Shown in pieces: positions 11,291-24,729 of a stretch of DNA of 64,000 bases. The notes beneath the pieces are model-generated. The model did no database searches. It had not been told where the DNA came from and saw only the letters and a list, made by a program, of their open reading frames with translations. Position 1 is the stretch's first letter. Each line of letters starts with the position of its first letter. A program made the translations under genes and the position numbers. Origin of the DNA: Sedimenticola thiotaurini (GTDB taxonomy: Bacteria > Pseudomonadota > Gammaproteobacteria > Chromatiales > Chromatiaceae); NCBI RefSeq assembly GCF_001007875.1, contig NZ_CP011412.1:1798001-1862000 (forward strand), written 5' to 3'.

Positions 11291-11637
11291 TCCAGCGCCC
11301 CTTTCTTCCACTCATAGATAAAACCGACCACCAGAATGCCCAGAAAAATAGTCATGGCGATAAAGCCGACCATTCCGATCTGATCCAGGACGATGGCCCA
11401 GGGAAACAGAAAAGCGATCTCGAGATCGAAGATAATGAACAGGATGGCGACCAGATAGTACCGAACGTCGAATTTCATACGGGCATCTTCAAATGCCTCG
11501 AAACCGCATTCGTAGGGGGACAGCTTTTCGCTATCCGGACGTCTTGTACCGAGCACAAAACCCAGTGCCACCATGACGACCCCGACGATCAGGCCGACAC
11601 CGACAAACACCAGAACGGGAAGATAGTTCTCTAACAT
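11281..11637 (-). CDS. nuoA: NADH-quinone oxidoreductase subunit A
   Basis: The first gene of the complex I operon, 118 residues with three transmembrane helices. It contains the conserved loop [20 protein letters not shown], whose Cys sits near the quinone cavity. I chose the ATG at 11637 ([10 protein letters not shown]) because AGGACGAG precedes it; a longer frame from 11667 adds a polar stretch not found in the family. A well-formed promoter lies about 60 bases upstream. Confidence 0.96.
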   Translation of the reverse strand: MLENYLPVLVFVGVGLIVGVVMVALGFVLGTRRPDSEKLSPYECGFEAFEDARMKFDVRYYLVAILFIIFDLEIAFLFPWAIVLDQIGMVGFIAMTIFLGILVVGFIYEWKKGALEWE

Positions 11638-11703
11638 TTGCTCTCGTCCTTCTTGCCAGGCCCCCATTTCTGGTGTTCCCAGCCGTAAGATTAACGGGGC
11701 GCA

Positions 11704-11732
11704 ATGGTAGAGCAGCGCGCCTGATCTGTCAA
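11704..11732 (-). promoter_or_regulatory. Sigma70-type promoter of the nuo operon
   Basis: On the minus strand a perfect -35 box TTGACA (11727-11732) is followed after exactly 17 bases by TACCAT (11704-11709), a good -10. Transcription would begin near 11697, giving a leader of about 60 bases before nuoA. It sits downstream of the bidirectional hairpin at 11791-11830, so nuo is probably a separate transcript from tRNA-Leu. Confidence 0.65.
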
Positions 11733-11790
11733 GCTTATACAGCTAACAAAAAACTTTATAATCAGTCACTTATGTTTGATTTTATTAACA

Positions 11791-11830
11791 AAAAACGGCA
11801 TCGCTCCTTAACGGGGCGATGCCGTTTTTT
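11791..11830 (-). terminator. Intrinsic terminator downstream of tRNA-Leu
   Basis: A long hairpin: AAAAACGGCATCGC pairs with GCGATGCCGTTTTT, the stem continues inward through CTCC/GGGG, and the loop is about 5 bases. The A-run on one side and T-run on the other make it usable on both strands. It lies 7 bases beyond the 3' end of tRNA-Leu (minus) and before the nuo promoter. Confidence 0.85.
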
Positions 11831-11836
11831 TAAGTA

Positions 11837-11921
11837 TGGTGCCGATGGCCGGATTTGAACCGGCACGGCTTGCGCCACTACCCCCTCAAGATAGCGTGTC
11901 TACCAATTTCACCACATCGGC
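11837..11921 (-). tRNA. tRNA-Leu (anticodon GAG)
   Basis: An 85-base class II tRNA. The acceptor stem GCCGATG pairs with CATCGGC, the CCA end is encoded, the T-loop reads GGTTCAAATCC, and there is a long variable arm. The anticodon stem CTATC/GGTAG encloses the loop TTGAGGG, giving anticodon GAG (Leu codons CUC/CUU). It lies 33 bases after secG, a frequent secG-tRNA-Leu-nuo arrangement in proteobacteria, and is followed by a strong terminator. Confidence 0.95.
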
Positions 11922-11954
11922 ATGCAGGCTGCCTGAGCCTGATTACAAATTATA

Positions 11955-12371
11955 TCATTCAGTTCCCTTCGGCTGTTCGCCACCACCGGTTGTTGTGGAG
12001 GGAATCACGGGTATCTCTTCTGCTGCGGCGCCGGCTGCGGGACCGGGAATAGCCGGGACTTCAGACACAGGCGCCGGATCGGAGACCGGCACCTCCACCG
12101 CTGGCTGAGTATCTTCGATAATCAGTCCGGGGCGTTCCACTGACTGCATGGCAAACCAACCCATTCCCAGGCTGGTCAGGAAGAAAAGAGTTGCCAGCAA
12201 GGCGGTCGCCCGGCTTAAAAAGTTGGCGGAACCTGCGGCACCGAATACGGTACCCGATGACCCGGAACCAAAAGCCGCGCCTGCGTCAGCACCCTTGCCG
12301 TGCTGCATCAGCACAAGACCAATGACGCCCAACGCCAGGAAGAGATGGACTACGACCAGAACTGTTTGCAT
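11955..12371 (-). CDS. secG: Preprotein translocase subunit SecG
   Basis: A 138-residue auxiliary subunit of the SecYEG channel. It has two hydrophobic helices (about residues 2-22 and 54-74) with the conserved loop MQHGKGADAGAAFGSGSSGTVFG typical of SecG between them. The C-terminal 60 residues form a low-complexity tail rich in Pro, Val, Glu and Ala, as in many gammaproteobacterial SecG proteins. It lies between tpiA and tRNA-Leu on the same strand. Confidence 0.94.
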   Translation of the reverse strand: MQTVLVVVHLFLALGVIGLVLMQHGKGADAGAAFGSGSSGTVFGAAGSANFLSRATALLATLFFLTSLGMGWFAMQSVERPGLIIEDTQPAVEVPVSDPAPVSEVPAIPGPAAGAAAEEIPVIPSTTTGGGEQPKGTE

Positions 12372-12540
12372 TCAGGTTTCCGTTGTATCGCTGAAAATTC
12401 AAAGCGCGCATTGTACATGATGCAGATGCGATAAAGAAGACACATCAACACCAAAACACCAAATTTTTACGGCGCATCACATGAAAAATCCGGACAATCA
12501 TCCCAAACAGGGGAAGAAGTGCTCCGATTTCTGTTACCGG

Positions 12541-13293
12541 TCAGTTGGCGGCCGTGCAGATTCCAAGAAAATCTGCCGCATTGAGCGAAGCGCCTCCGAT
12601 GAGCCCCCCGTCAATATCCGGCTTGGCAATCAGTTCCTGAGCATTATCCGGTTTCATGCTGCCACCGTACAGGATACGGAGACCTTCGGCCACCGTTGCG
12701 TCCTGTTCAGCCACCCGTTGGCGAATAAAACCATGTACTTCCTGGGCCTGTTCCGGTGTAGCGGTCTTGCCGGTACCGATTGCCCAAACCGGCTCATAGG
12801 CCACCACCCCATCAGCCAGTGCACCGACGCCCTCCAGCTGAATCACTGCATCCAATTGACGGGCAACCACCGATTCAGTCACCCCCTGCTCCCGCTCATC
12901 CAGGGTTTCGCCAACACAGAGTATCGGGATCAGGCCGGCTGCCCGGGCAGCGGCGTATTTGCGTGCCACCAGCTCATCGGTTTCGCCATGATAAGCGCGC
13001 CGTTCCGAGTGACCGACAATCACGTATTGGCAACCAAAATCCTTCAACATGGAGGTGGCGATCTCGCCGGTATAGGCACCGGAGGCTTCGGCTGAGACGT
13101 CCTGCCCTCCCCAGCCAATCCCACTCCCCTGTAACTGTTGCTGGACAGCCGGCAGATAGATGGCTGGAGCACAGACAGCAACAGCTGCACGCTTCACATC
13201 GCCCATGCCAGCCTTAATGCCCTGGAGCAGCAGGCTGATGCTCTCCAGAGAGCCGTTCATTTTCCAGTTACCCGCAACGAGTGGTTGACGCAT
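12541..13293 (-). CDS. tpiA: Triose-phosphate isomerase
   Basis: A 250-residue TIM-barrel enzyme that interconverts dihydroxyacetone phosphate and glyceraldehyde 3-phosphate in the cytoplasm. It opens [15 protein letters not shown] with the catalytic Lys and Asn. The electrophilic His is in IVGHSERR, the catalytic Glu in [17 protein letters not shown], and the phosphate-binding loop in [12 protein letters not shown]. The ATG at 13293 has GGAGAGAAAG directly before it. A longer frame from 13395 adds 34 unrelated residues and is rejected. Confidence 0.97.
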   Translation of the reverse strand: MRQPLVAGNWKMNGSLESISLLLQGIKAGMGDVKRAAVAVCAPAIYLPAVQQQLQGSGIGWGGQDVSAEASGAYTGEIATSMLKDFGCQYVIVGHSERRAYHGETDELVARKYAAARAAGLIPILCVGETLDEREQGVTESVVARQLDAVIQLEGVGALADGVVAYEPVWAIGTGKTATPEQAQEVHGFIRQRVAEQDATVAEGLRILYGGSMKPDNAQELIAKPDIDGGLIGGASLNAADFLGICTAAN

Positions 13294-13473
13294 CTTTCTC
13301 TCCTGACCGGCAATCCCTTGCGGATCGCCATCAATTGTTTCCGGGGGAATCCTAGTAAGGGGAGAAAGTCTATCCAGCGACCCGGGCCAAATCAAATCAA
13401 CAAATGGTATAGATGGGATCAGTTCTCCCTATGATTGGGACTCCTGATGTGGTGGCTGGATTCGGCTATCGAC

Positions 13474-14826
13474 CTAGACCGGCTCACTCACTAACTGAGT
13501 CAACACATCCACAATCTGCTGGGACAACTGATCGACCTGCAGATCGTCCGGTCCTTCTACTGTTACCCGAAGCAGGGGCTCTGTACCGGAAGGCCGCAGC
13601 AACACCCGTCCAGAACCGGCCAGCGCGCGCTCAGCTTCCGCCACCGCCTCGCACACCGAACCGGCAGCCATCAGCTCTGCAGCCGGGACACTACCCAGCT
13701 TCACATTCCGGGTGATCTGTGGGAATTTCTTGTAACCATCCCGCAACTCTTTCAACGTCCTGCCGCTCTTGTTGATCTCCGCCAGGACCTGTAGAGCCGA
13801 AATGATACCATCACCCGTGGTGGTCCGATCCAGACAGATAATGTGCCCCGATGGCTCTCCGCCCAGGGACCAGCGCTCCAGCTGCAACCGCTCCAGAATA
13901 TAGCGATCTCCCACGTCCGTGCGTACCAGATCTATACCCTGTTCATTCAGGGCGTATTCCAGGCCGAAATTAGTCATCTTGGTACCGACAATGCCCCCTT
14001 CCAGGACGCCCCGACGCAATCGGGAACAGGCGATGATGTAGAGAATGTCATCCCCATCAAGCACTGAACCACCGGCATCCACCATCATCAGACGGTCTCC
14101 ATCCCCGTCCAGGGCGATACCCAGATCTGCCTGTTGCTCCAGCACCGCTTTCTGCAGAGTCTCGATATGGGTGGAACCGACACCAGCGTTGATATTCAAC
14201 CCATCCGGTTCAGCACCGATGGCTACCACCTCCGCACCCAATTCCCGGAACACATGGGGAGCGATGTGGTAGGTCGCGCCATGGGCGCAATCCACAACAA
14301 TCTTCATTCCCTTGAAGCTCATGGTCCAGGGAATGGTACTCTTACAAAATTCAATATAGCGGCCAGCGGCGTCATTGACCCGATACGCCTTGCCGAGGTG
14401 TTCAGAATCCACCGTGGTCATCGGCTTATCCAGTTCCTGTTCGATCTGGATCTCCACCTCGTCAGGTAACTTTTTACCTTCACTGGAAAAGAACTTGATG
14501 CCGTTGTCGCAGTGGGGATTGTGCGAAGCGCTGATCACAATACCGGCCTGGGCATGCAGAGTACGGGTCAGATAGGCGATTCCCGGGGTCGGCATGGGGC
14601 CCAGCAGATGGATATCCACCCCGGCAGCCACCAAGCCGGCCTCCAGCGCCGACTCCAGCAGATAGCCCGATATCCGGGTATCCTTGCCGATCAGAACCTT
14701 ACCACCGCGCCCCTGACCGAGGACGCGCCCCGCAGCCCAGCCCAGACGCATGACAAACTCGGGCGTTATTTTTCCCTCACCAACACGGCCGCGGATACCA
14801 TCGGTACCAAAATATTTCCGTTTCAA
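13474..14826 (-). CDS. glmM: Phosphoglucosamine mutase
   Basis: A 450-residue enzyme converting glucosamine 6-phosphate to glucosamine 1-phosphate for peptidoglycan and LPS precursors. Visible motifs are the N-terminal YFGTDGIRG, the active-site phosphoserine loop [19 protein letters not shown], the magnesium loop [13 protein letters not shown], the sugar-specificity loop GGEPSGHII and the C-terminal phosphate-binding [11 protein letters not shown]. Length is standard. It follows folP by 98 bases, and ftsH-folP-glmM is a conserved gammaproteobacterial order. Confidence 0.97.
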   Translation of the reverse strand: MKRKYFGTDGIRGRVGEGKITPEFVMRLGWAAGRVLGQGRGGKVLIGKDTRISGYLLESALEAGLVAAGVDIHLLGPMPTPGIAYLTRTLHAQAGIVISASHNPHCDNGIKFFSSEGKKLPDEVEIQIEQELDKPMTTVDSEHLGKAYRVNDAAGRYIEFCKSTIPWTMSFKGMKIVVDCAHGATYHIAPHVFRELGAEVVAIGAEPDGLNINAGVGSTHIETLQKAVLEQQADLGIALDGDGDRLMMVDAGGSVLDGDDILYIIACSRLRRGVLEGGIVGTKMTNFGLEYALNEQGIDLVRTDVGDRYILERLQLERWSLGGEPSGHIICLDRTTTGDGIISALQVLAEINKSGRTLKELRDGYKKFPQITRNVKLGSVPAAELMAAGSVCEAVAEAERALAGSGRVLLRPSGTEPLLRVTVEGPDDLQVDQLSQQIVDVLTQLVSEPV

Positions 14827-14924
14827 GCTGCTCCCCTCTGTCCCGGCAAGTCTTGCAAATTATGTTGAAAAATCGATGAGCAACCAGCTGCTCCAAACCA
14901 GATCAGGGATCTGCTATGCAGGCA

Positions 14925-15770
14925 TCATTCCTGTCCAGCTGCTCCCATCACCGCGTGGGTCATGCGCACCGCCTCGGCGGTCGCCTTAACATCGTGAGTC
15001 CGTACAATATCCGCCCCCCGCTCCACAGCCATCACGGCGCAAGCCAACCCACCAGGCAAGCGTTGATCCACCGGTATGCCATCCAGCACCGCCCCAATCA
15101 TCGATTTTCTGGAGATACCGACCAACAGGGGAAGTTGCAATTCGCGGAATCGATCGAGATGGCGTAACAGGGTGAGGTTGTGCTGTAACGACTTGCCAAA
15201 ACCGAACCCCGGATCCAGTAACAGCTGCTGCCGGGGAATGCCTGCTGCAACACAGGCCTCCACCCGGGAGCGCAGAAACGCCATCACATCGGTCACCACA
15301 TTCTGGTACTGTGGATTCTGCTGCATGGTGCGGGGCTGGCCCTGCATGTGCATCAGACAGACCGGCACGCCCGACTCCTTCGCAGCAGCCACGGCACCCT
15401 CATCGCGCAGCGCCATCACATCATTGATCAGTCCGGCACCTGCAGCAACCGCCTCGCGCATGACCGTGGCCTTATTGGTATCCACAGAGATTGGCACCGG
15501 TATTTCCGCTGCAATAGCCGCTATGACGGGAATAATTCGATCAAGTTCTTCCTGCTCGGAAACCGCCTGGGCACCGGGACGGGTGGACTCCCCCCCGATA
15601 TCGAGCAGATCGGCACCCTCGTCGACCATGGCGCGGGCCCGTTTCAGGGCCGCATCAGGGGAGATAAAATCACCCCCATCCGAGAAGGAGTCGGGGGTGA
15701 CATTGAGGATGCCCATGATCCGTGGTTGGGTCAGATCGACAGGTTTACCAGCGCAATCCAGGATCGTCAT
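14925..15770 (-). CDS. folP: Dihydropteroate synthase
   Basis: A 281-residue TIM-barrel enzyme joining 6-hydroxymethyl-7,8-dihydropterin diphosphate to p-aminobenzoate in folate synthesis. Signatures are MGILNVTPDSFSDGG, DIGGESTRPGA, the loop PISVDTNKATVM (Thr/Asn in place of the more common Thr-Lys), LMHMQGQPRTMQ, DPGFGFGKSLQHN and GISRKSMIG. These match the DHPS family throughout. It begins 29 bases after ftsH and is probably cotranscribed with it. Confidence 0.96.
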   Translation of the reverse strand: MTILDCAGKPVDLTQPRIMGILNVTPDSFSDGGDFISPDAALKRARAMVDEGADLLDIGGESTRPGAQAVSEQEELDRIIPVIAAIAAEIPVPISVDTNKATVMREAVAAGAGLINDVMALRDEGAVAAAKESGVPVCLMHMQGQPRTMQQNPQYQNVVTDVMAFLRSRVEACVAAGIPRQQLLLDPGFGFGKSLQHNLTLLRHLDRFRELQLPLLVGISRKSMIGAVLDGIPVDQRLPGGLACAVMAVERGADIVRTHDVKATAEAVRMTHAVMGAAGQE

Positions 15771-15799
15771 GACAAACTATCAGTTGTTGCCGTAACGGA

Positions 15800-17737
15800 T
15801 CAGTGCTGTCCAGCCGGACCACCAATGCCGTCAGGTGAATCGCCCTTCGGCTTCTCCACTACGTCTGCTTTCACGCCATCATCACCGGAGTTGGGCGGCA
15901 GATCAGAATCGTCTATCCAATCCTCGGGAGGCTGGGGCTTCTTTCCAGCCATGATGTCATCAATCTGCGAGCTGTCGATGGTCTCATACTTCATCAAGGC
16001 CTCTGCCATGAGGTGGAGCTTATCCATATGCTCTTCGAGAATCTTTCTGGCCCGGGAGTAGTTGCGCTCGATGAAGTTATGCACCTCCTCATCGATGGCA
16101 TGGGCTGTCTCATCCGAAACATTCTTGTGCTGGGTGACCGATCGACCCAGGAATACCTCTTCCTCTTCCTCACCGTACATCAATGGCCCCAGGCGCTCGG
16201 AGAGGCCCCACTTGGTGACCATGCTGCGGGCAATACTGGTTGCGCGCTGGATGTCATTAGAGGCACCTGTGGTGACCATATCCTTGCCAAACACCAGTTC
16301 TTCAGCCACACGACCACCGAACAGACTGGAAATCTGACTCTCCAGGTGCTCCTTGCTGTGGCTGTAGCGATCCTCTTCCGGCAGGAACATGGTGACACCC
16401 AGTGCCCGACCGCGGGGAATAATACTCACCTTGTAGACCGGGTCATGGGAGGGAACCAGGCGTCCTACAATGGCATGCCCCGCTTCGTGGTAGGCGGTCA
16501 GCCGTTTGTCGTCCTCATTCATCACCATGGACTTGCGCTCAGCGCCCATCATGATCTTGTCCTTGGCCCGCTCCATCTCCACCATGCCGACCACACGCTT
16601 GTTGGCCCGGGCGGCGAACAGCGCTGCCTCGTTGACCAGATTAGCCAGATCTGCTCCGGAAAAGCCGGGTGTACCCCTTGCAATCAGCGCCGGCTTCACG
16701 TCATCGGAAGCAGCCACTTTGCGCAGGTGTACCTTGAGAATCTGTTCACGACCACGTACGTCGGGCAAGGGCACCACTACCTGGCGGTCAAAACGACCAG
16801 GGCGCAGCAGCGCCGGATCAAGCACGTCTGGACGGTTGGTCGCCGCGATAACGATCACACCCTCGTTACCCTCGAATCCATCCATCTCCACCAGCAACTG
16901 GTTGAGTGTCTGCTCACGCTCATCGTGCCCGCCACCCAGGCCAGCACCACGATGACGCCCGACGGCGTCGATCTCGTCAATAAAGATGATACAGGGGGCG
17001 TGTTTTTTCGCCTGCTCGAACATGTCACGCACCCGAGAGGCACCCACACCCACGAACATCTCAACGAAATCGGAACCGGAGATTGTGAAGAACGGCACCT
17101 TGGCCTCGCCGGCAATGGCTTTGGCCAGCAGGGTTTTACCGGTACCGGGAGACCCCACCATCAACACGCCTTTGGGGATTTTACCGCCCAGTTTCTGGAA
17201 TTTTGACGGGTCTCGCAGAAATTCGACCATCTCCGAGACCTCTTCCTTGGCCTCTTCGACACCCGCCACGTCGGCAAAGGTGACCTTGACCTGATCCTCG
17301 CCCAGCATGCGCGCTTTGCTCTTGCCGAAGGACATGGCACCCCGACCGGCGCCTCCACCCTGCATCTGACGCATGAAGAAGATCCACAGACCAATCAGAA
17401 TGAACAGCGGGAACCAGTTGATCAGGATGGTCATCAGGATCGAGGGTTTTTCCGGCGGGGTGGCAACAATCTGCACATTGTTGTTCAACAGATCACCCAC
17501 CAGCCCGTCATCGCCGGGGCTGTAGGTCGAAAAGGTCGCACCGGAGCTCAGGGTACCTTTGATCTCCCGACCATCAATGGTCACTTTCTCGACTGCACCA
17601 TTTTTGACCTGGGCAATAAAATCCGAGTAAGACAACGCATTGGTCTGTGTGGTCTGGGTTGAAAAATTATTGAACACCGACATCAAAACGATCGCGATGA
17701 TCACCCAGAGAACCAGATTTTTTGCCATATCGTTCAA
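15800..17737 (-). CDS. ftsH: ATP-dependent zinc metalloprotease FtsH
   Basis: A membrane-anchored AAA+ protease of about 645 residues. It has two N-terminal helices flanking a periplasmic domain, the conserved [20 protein letters not shown] linker, Walker [10 protein letters not shown] (Ser in place of the usual Pro), Walker [12 protein letters not shown], a [11 protein letters not shown] pore segment, the SRH and the zinc site HEAGH. The best-spaced ribosome site (GAGGG) serves a TTG at 17737, giving [11 protein letters not shown], very like E. coli. An ATG at 17728 and a TTG at 17743 are alternatives. It degrades misassembled membrane proteins and regulators. Confidence 0.97.
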   Translation of the reverse strand: MNDMAKNLVLWVIIAIVLMSVFNNFSTQTTQTNALSYSDFIAQVKNGAVEKVTIDGREIKGTLSSGATFSTYSPGDDGLVGDLLNNNVQIVATPPEKPSILMTILINWFPLFILIGLWIFFMRQMQGGGAGRGAMSFGKSKARMLGEDQVKVTFADVAGVEEAKEEVSEMVEFLRDPSKFQKLGGKIPKGVLMVGSPGTGKTLLAKAIAGEAKVPFFTISGSDFVEMFVGVGASRVRDMFEQAKKHAPCIIFIDEIDAVGRHRGAGLGGGHDEREQTLNQLLVEMDGFEGNEGVIVIAATNRPDVLDPALLRPGRFDRQVVVPLPDVRGREQILKVHLRKVAASDDVKPALIARGTPGFSGADLANLVNEAALFAARANKRVVGMVEMERAKDKIMMGAERKSMVMNEDDKRLTAYHEAGHAIVGRLVPSHDPVYKVSIIPRGRALGVTMFLPEEDRYSHSKEHLESQISSLFGGRVAEELVFGKDMVTTGASNDIQRATSIARSMVTKWGLSERLGPLMYGEEEEEVFLGRSVTQHKNVSDETAHAIDEEVHNFIERNYSRARKILEEHMDKLHLMAEALMKYETIDSSQIDDIMAGKKPQPPEDWIDDSDLPPNSGDDGVKADVVEKPKGDSPDGIGGPAGQH

Positions 17738-17876
17738 GGTCAAAACCCTCTATATAACTACCAAAACCGGAGAAATCTCCATACCGTCCCCGGCACTTCC
17801 CGGCCCCTCGTATCTACTGACCACGGGAACCGGCCTTAATTCAACTGGTTATCACCATATCGGGCGACCTACAGTA

Positions 17877-18497
17877 CTATAGATTATAGCGCCTCGCCAC
17901 CAGATACACCTCCCGGCTCTGGGGCCGAGACGCAGCGGGCTTGCGTGTCACCACCTTGGAGAAGCTACTCCGCAAGTCCCGCAGATACTGATCAAACCCC
18001 TCTCCCTGGAAAACCTTTACCACAAAACTACCGCCGGGACGCAATACCTCCCGTGCATATTCCAGAGCCAGTTCACACAGATACATAGCGCGGGGCTGAT
18101 CAACCGCACTCATACCACTCACATTGGGGGCCATATCTGAGATTACAAGATCAACCGGGCGCCCCGCCAGCAGGGCGCGTAACTGCTCAACCGATTCATC
18201 TTCACGAAAATCGCCCTGGATGAACTCTACCCCGGGAAGCGGGTCCATCGGCAGAATATCCAGCGCAAACACCCGGCCATTGGCTCCCACCAGTTTTTCC
18301 GCCACCTGGCACCAGCCACCGGGCGCAGCCCCCAGGTCCACAACCACCTGTCCGGCACAGAACAGCTGGTCTTTCTCGTGTAATTCCAATAACTTGAATG
18401 AAGCACGTGACCGATAACCGGCGGCCTGAGCGCGCTTTACATATTCATCATTGAAGTGCCGATCCAGCCATTGGTGACTGCTTTTACTTTTTTTCAT
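17877..18497 (-). CDS. rlmE: 23S rRNA 2'-O-methyltransferase RlmE (FtsJ)
   Basis: A 206-residue SAM-dependent methyltransferase acting on U2552 of 23S rRNA. The SAM motif [15 protein letters not shown] and the catalytic K-D-K-E set fit the family: Lys in [11 protein letters not shown], Asp in [11 protein letters not shown], Lys in [13 protein letters not shown], Glu near SREVYLVAR. It is upstream of ftsH on the same strand, the gene pair seen in E. coli (rlmE-ftsH), with 139 bases between them. It is divergent from yhbY. Confidence 0.96.
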   Translation of the reverse strand: MKKSKSSHQWLDRHFNDEYVKRAQAAGYRSRASFKLLELHEKDQLFCAGQVVVDLGAAPGGWCQVAEKLVGANGRVFALDILPMDPLPGVEFIQGDFREDESVEQLRALLAGRPVDLVISDMAPNVSGMSAVDQPRAMYLCELALEYAREVLRPGGSFVVKVFQGEGFDQYLRDLRSSFSKVVTRKPAASRPQSREVYLVARRYNL

Positions 18498-18676
18498 CGT
18501 GCCTACTTGCTAAATGCACCCATCAGGTCGCGGCCAAAACCGTTTCTTCTCGATACCAATCCGGTCATAGCGGCCCGGAAATGGCTCCGCACAACAGTCA
18601 CCGGGATCAAAATAGTGTCGGGTTACCTATAACTACGTTAGAATGCGCGGCCTTTCAAGTACGACCGGAGCCTGTG

Positions 18677-18976
18677 ATGCCACTGACAAAAAAACAGATC
18701 CGCCAGCTCAAGAGCCTGGTGCATCACCTCAACCCCGTGGTCATCATTGGCCAGAACGGTCTGACCGACGCGGTGATCAATGAAATCGATATCACCCTGA
18801 ACACCCATGAACTGGTCAAGATCAGGCTGAATGGGGGTGACCGGGATGAGCGCCAGGCGATGATCGACAGTATTTGCAGTCGATGCAGCGCCGAACTGGT
18901 ACAGAGCATCGGCCATGTGGCGGCTTTTTACAGGCGTAACCCGGACAATCCGGTCATTTCACTGGCCCAGGACTGA
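18677..18976 (+). CDS. yhbY: Ribosome-assembly RNA-binding protein YhbY
   Basis: A 99-residue CRM-domain protein that binds the pre-50S subunit. The core reads KKQIRQLKSLVHHLNPVV and IGQNGLTDAVINEID, with the GxxG-like loop of CRM domains; LVKIRLNGGDRDER follows. I chose the ATG at 18677 because CCGGAGCC lies 8 bases before it and the family starts there. The longer frame from 18581 is non-homologous. It is divergent from rlmE, as in E. coli. Confidence 0.95.
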   Translation: MPLTKKQIRQLKSLVHHLNPVVIIGQNGLTDAVINEIDITLNTHELVKIRLNGGDRDERQAMIDSICSRCSAELVQSIGHVAAFYRRNPDNPVISLAQD

Positions 18977-18998
18977 TCACCCAACCCCCATAGCCAAA

Positions 18999-19016
18999 AG
19001 GGGGCTTTCGCCCCCT
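18999..19016 (-). terminator. Hairpin terminator downstream of greA
   Basis: The perfect hairpin AGGGGGC-tttc-GCCCCCT lies between the convergent 3' ends of yhbY and greA. On the minus strand it is followed by TTTT, so it most likely ends the greA transcript. On the plus strand there is no T-run. Confidence 0.6.
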
Positions 19017-19045
19017 CTGGTGAAATCCGCACTGCCTGGTACTCG

Positions 19046-19522
19046 TTATTCGTAGCGAACGTCCAGTATCTCCATGTGGCGTGGACCGTTGGGGGTCTGC
19101 ACCGCTACTTCATCACCCTCCGATTTACCGATCAAGGCACGGGCCATGGGAGAACTGACCGAAATCAGCCCCTGCTTGATATCCGCCTCGTCATCACCAA
19201 CGATCTGGAACGTGTGTTCGGCATCCTCTTCCTCCTCATACACATCCACCGTTGCGCCAAAAACCACCCTGCCGCCAGCATTAATGCTCTTTACATCGAT
19301 AATCTGGGCGTGCGACAGCTTTGACTCGATATCCTTGATGCGGGCCTCAATAAATCCCTGCTGTTCACGGGCCGCATGGTATTCCGCGTTCTCTTTCAGG
19401 TCACCATGGGCGCGCGCCTCGGCAATCGCCTGAATCACCTTGGGTCGATCAACCTGCTTGAGCCTGGTCAATTCAGCCCGAAGATTCTCCGCACCTCTGA
19501 CAGTCAGGGGCACCTTACTCAT
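19046..19522 (-). CDS. greA: Transcription elongation factor GreA
   Basis: A 158-residue factor that stimulates RNA cleavage in backtracked RNA polymerase. The N-terminal coiled coil carries the functional tip [16 protein letters not shown] with the Asp/Glu pair characteristic of GreA. The C-terminal FKBP-like domain ends [21 protein letters not shown]. It follows carB by 59 bases and is the last gene of the carAB-greA group, an order common in gammaproteobacteria. Confidence 0.96.
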   Translation of the reverse strand: MSKVPLTVRGAENLRAELTRLKQVDRPKVIQAIAEARAHGDLKENAEYHAAREQQGFIEARIKDIESKLSHAQIIDVKSINAGGRVVFGATVDVYEEEEDAEHTFQIVGDDEADIKQGLISVSSPMARALIGKSEGDEVAVQTPNGPRHMEILDVRYE

Positions 19523-19581
19523 ACCTAAAACCTCGTCTCTGTTTACTATTCAGGAATCTGACTGAAATCCGCCGTTGCAGA

Positions 19582-22788
<3,207 letters not shown>

Positions 22789-22822
22789 TGGTTGCTTTTA
22801 AACCCGCAGTAAATAGCTTGTT

Positions 22823-23986
22823 TCAGTTGTCGTCCGGGCCGCCCGCTTTGGCGGCCTCGATCAACTCGATAAAGTGGTCAAACACCGGTGCCACATCGTG
22901 GGGTCCCGGGCTCGCTTCCGGGTGCCCCTGGAAGCCGAATGCCGGGCAGTCAGTGCGATGAATTCCCTGCAGGGAGTCATCAAACAGTGAGCGATAGGTG
23001 GGCTCGAGATTGTCAGGCAGGCTCTGTTCATCCACGGCGAAGCCGTGATTCTGGCTCGAGATCATCACCACCCGGTCCTGCAGATTCTGCACCGGATGGT
23101 TGGCGCCGTGGTGACCGAATTTCATCTTGATGGTTTTGGCACCACTGGCCAGTGCCAGCAACTGATGCCCGAGACAGATGCCGAACAGGGGAATGCCGAT
23201 CTCCAGAAACTGCCGGATCGCCTCAATAGCGTAATCACAGGGCTCCGGATCACCGGGACCGTTGGAGAGGAAGATTCCATCCGGCTGCATCGCCAGCACT
23301 TCGTCTGCCGGGGTCTGGGCCGGCACAACCGTCACCCGACAGCCCCGGTCCACCAGCATGCGCAGGATGTTGCGTTTGATACCGTAGTCGTAGGCCACCA
23401 CGTGGATCGGCAGGCTCTCTTCAATATGCCCCGGCGACTCCGGCAAACCGCCCTCCAGACTCCAGGTACCCTGGGCCCACTCATACGGTAAGTGGGTGGT
23501 GACCACCTTGGCCAGATCCATACCCTTCAGGCCCGGGAAGGAGCGGGCGGCGGCCAGTGCGGCGGCCTCATCCGGTTGATCACCGGCCAGGATGCAGCCG
23601 GACTGGGCGCCCTTTTCACGCAGAATCCGGGTCAGCTTGCGGGTGTCGATCCCGGCGATGGCGACCACACCGTGGTCCCGCAGATATTGATCCAGGGGTC
23701 GCTGATTGCGCCAGTTGCTGGCCAGCAGTGGCAGATCACGGATAATCAACCCCGCGGCCTGAACGCTACCGGACTCCTCATCCTCATTGTTGGTACCGGT
23801 ATTACCGATATGGGGATAGGTCAGGGTAACGATCTGCCTGCAGTAGGAGGGATCGGTAAGGATCTCCTGATAGCCGGTGATAGCGGTATTGAACACCACC
23901 TCGCCGATCGTCTGGCCATCGGCACCGATGGATTCACCACGGAAGACCGTTCCGTCTTCCAAGACCAATATTGCGGGCTTACTCAA
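22823..23986 (-). CDS. carA: Carbamoyl-phosphate synthase small subunit (glutaminase)
   Basis: A 387-residue glutamine amidotransferase subunit that feeds ammonia to CarB. The N-terminal CPSase domain opens [20 protein letters not shown]. The class I GATase domain has the nucleophile Cys in [14 protein letters not shown] and the catalytic His/Glu in [14 protein letters not shown] place the start at a TTG (23986) because AGGGGA lies 8 bases before it and the family begins there. The ATG at 24037 would add 17 unrelated residues. It is first in carA-carB-greA. Confidence 0.95.
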   Translation of the reverse strand: MSKPAILVLEDGTVFRGESIGADGQTIGEVVFNTAITGYQEILTDPSYCRQIVTLTYPHIGNTGTNNEDEESGSVQAAGLIIRDLPLLASNWRNQRPLDQYLRDHGVVAIAGIDTRKLTRILREKGAQSGCILAGDQPDEAAALAAARSFPGLKGMDLAKVVTTHLPYEWAQGTWSLEGGLPESPGHIEESLPIHVVAYDYGIKRNILRMLVDRGCRVTVVPAQTPADEVLAMQPDGIFLSNGPGDPEPCDYAIEAIRQFLEIGIPLFGICLGHQLLALASGAKTIKMKFGHHGANHPVQNLQDRVVMISSQNHGFAVDEQSLPDNLEPTYRSLFDDSLQGIHRTDCPAFGFQGHPEASPGPHDVAPVFDHFIELIEAAKAGGPDDN

Positions 23987-24148
23987 GAAACCAGTCCCCT
24001 TCAGGCATGCCAAACGGGACAGTCTCGAGGGAGCCATCCCGAACAGATTAGAATTTTCTGGGAGCGACCATACTGAACCGCAAAGCCGCCAACCGAGGGG
24101 ATTCTACTTGAAGCGGGCTACTCCTGTCCATGGAGCACCCGGTAAAAA

Positions 24149-24577
24149 TCACAGCTGCCGGGTCGTCCAGGAGACCAGCCCGGCGGCATCCATGGCACCG
24201 GAAATCCGGGCAACCTCGGCGCCACCCCGGAACAGAATCAGGGTGGGGATACTGCGGATACCGAACCGGGCGGCCACCGACTGCTGTTCCTCGGTATTCA
24301 CCTTGAGCAGCTGCACCTTCGGTTCCAGGCGCCGGGCCGCCTCCTCGAAGGCCGGTGCCATCATACGGCAGGGGCCACACCAGGGGGCCCAGAAGTCCAC
24401 CAGCAGAGGCAGATCGCTACGACTGATAAAACGCTCGAAACCGGCCCCATCCAGGGCAATGGGCCGGGCATTGAACAGGGGCTGGTGACACTTCCCGCAC
24501 TTGGGATGCTCACCAAGACGTTGCTCGGGAACACGATTTATTCCCTGACAATGGGGACACAGAATATTGGGCATCAC
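24149..24577 (-). CDS. trxC: Thioredoxin 2 (TrxC-type, zinc-binding)
   Basis: A 142-residue cytoplasmic thioredoxin with an N-terminal zinc module, CPHC near residue 7 and CGKC near residue 27, joined to a thioredoxin fold with the active site FWAPWCGPCRMMAP. The cis-Pro is in SIPTLILF. TrxC proteins reduce protein disulfides and are often induced by oxidative stress; that is family knowledge. It lies upstream of carA on the same strand with 162 bases between. No regulator site was recognised. Confidence 0.93.
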   Translation of the reverse strand: MMPNILCPHCQGINRVPEQRLGEHPKCGKCHQPLFNARPIALDGAGFERFISRSDLPLLVDFWAPWCGPCRMMAPAFEEAARRLEPKVQLLKVNTEEQQSVAARFGIRSIPTLILFRGGAEVARISGAMDAAGLVSWTTRQL

Positions 24578-24729
24578 ACGCCTCCGGCTAACCTAAATGC
24601 TCTGGTGTTCAATTGGGTGCGGTTAAATCAGTTTTCAAGCAGTTACTGATATACCCACTATCCCCGACGCTTGCCTTGCGGTCAGTAAGCGGAGTATTGT
24701 CAAACCAGTCAATCGCATTCTGAATTAAC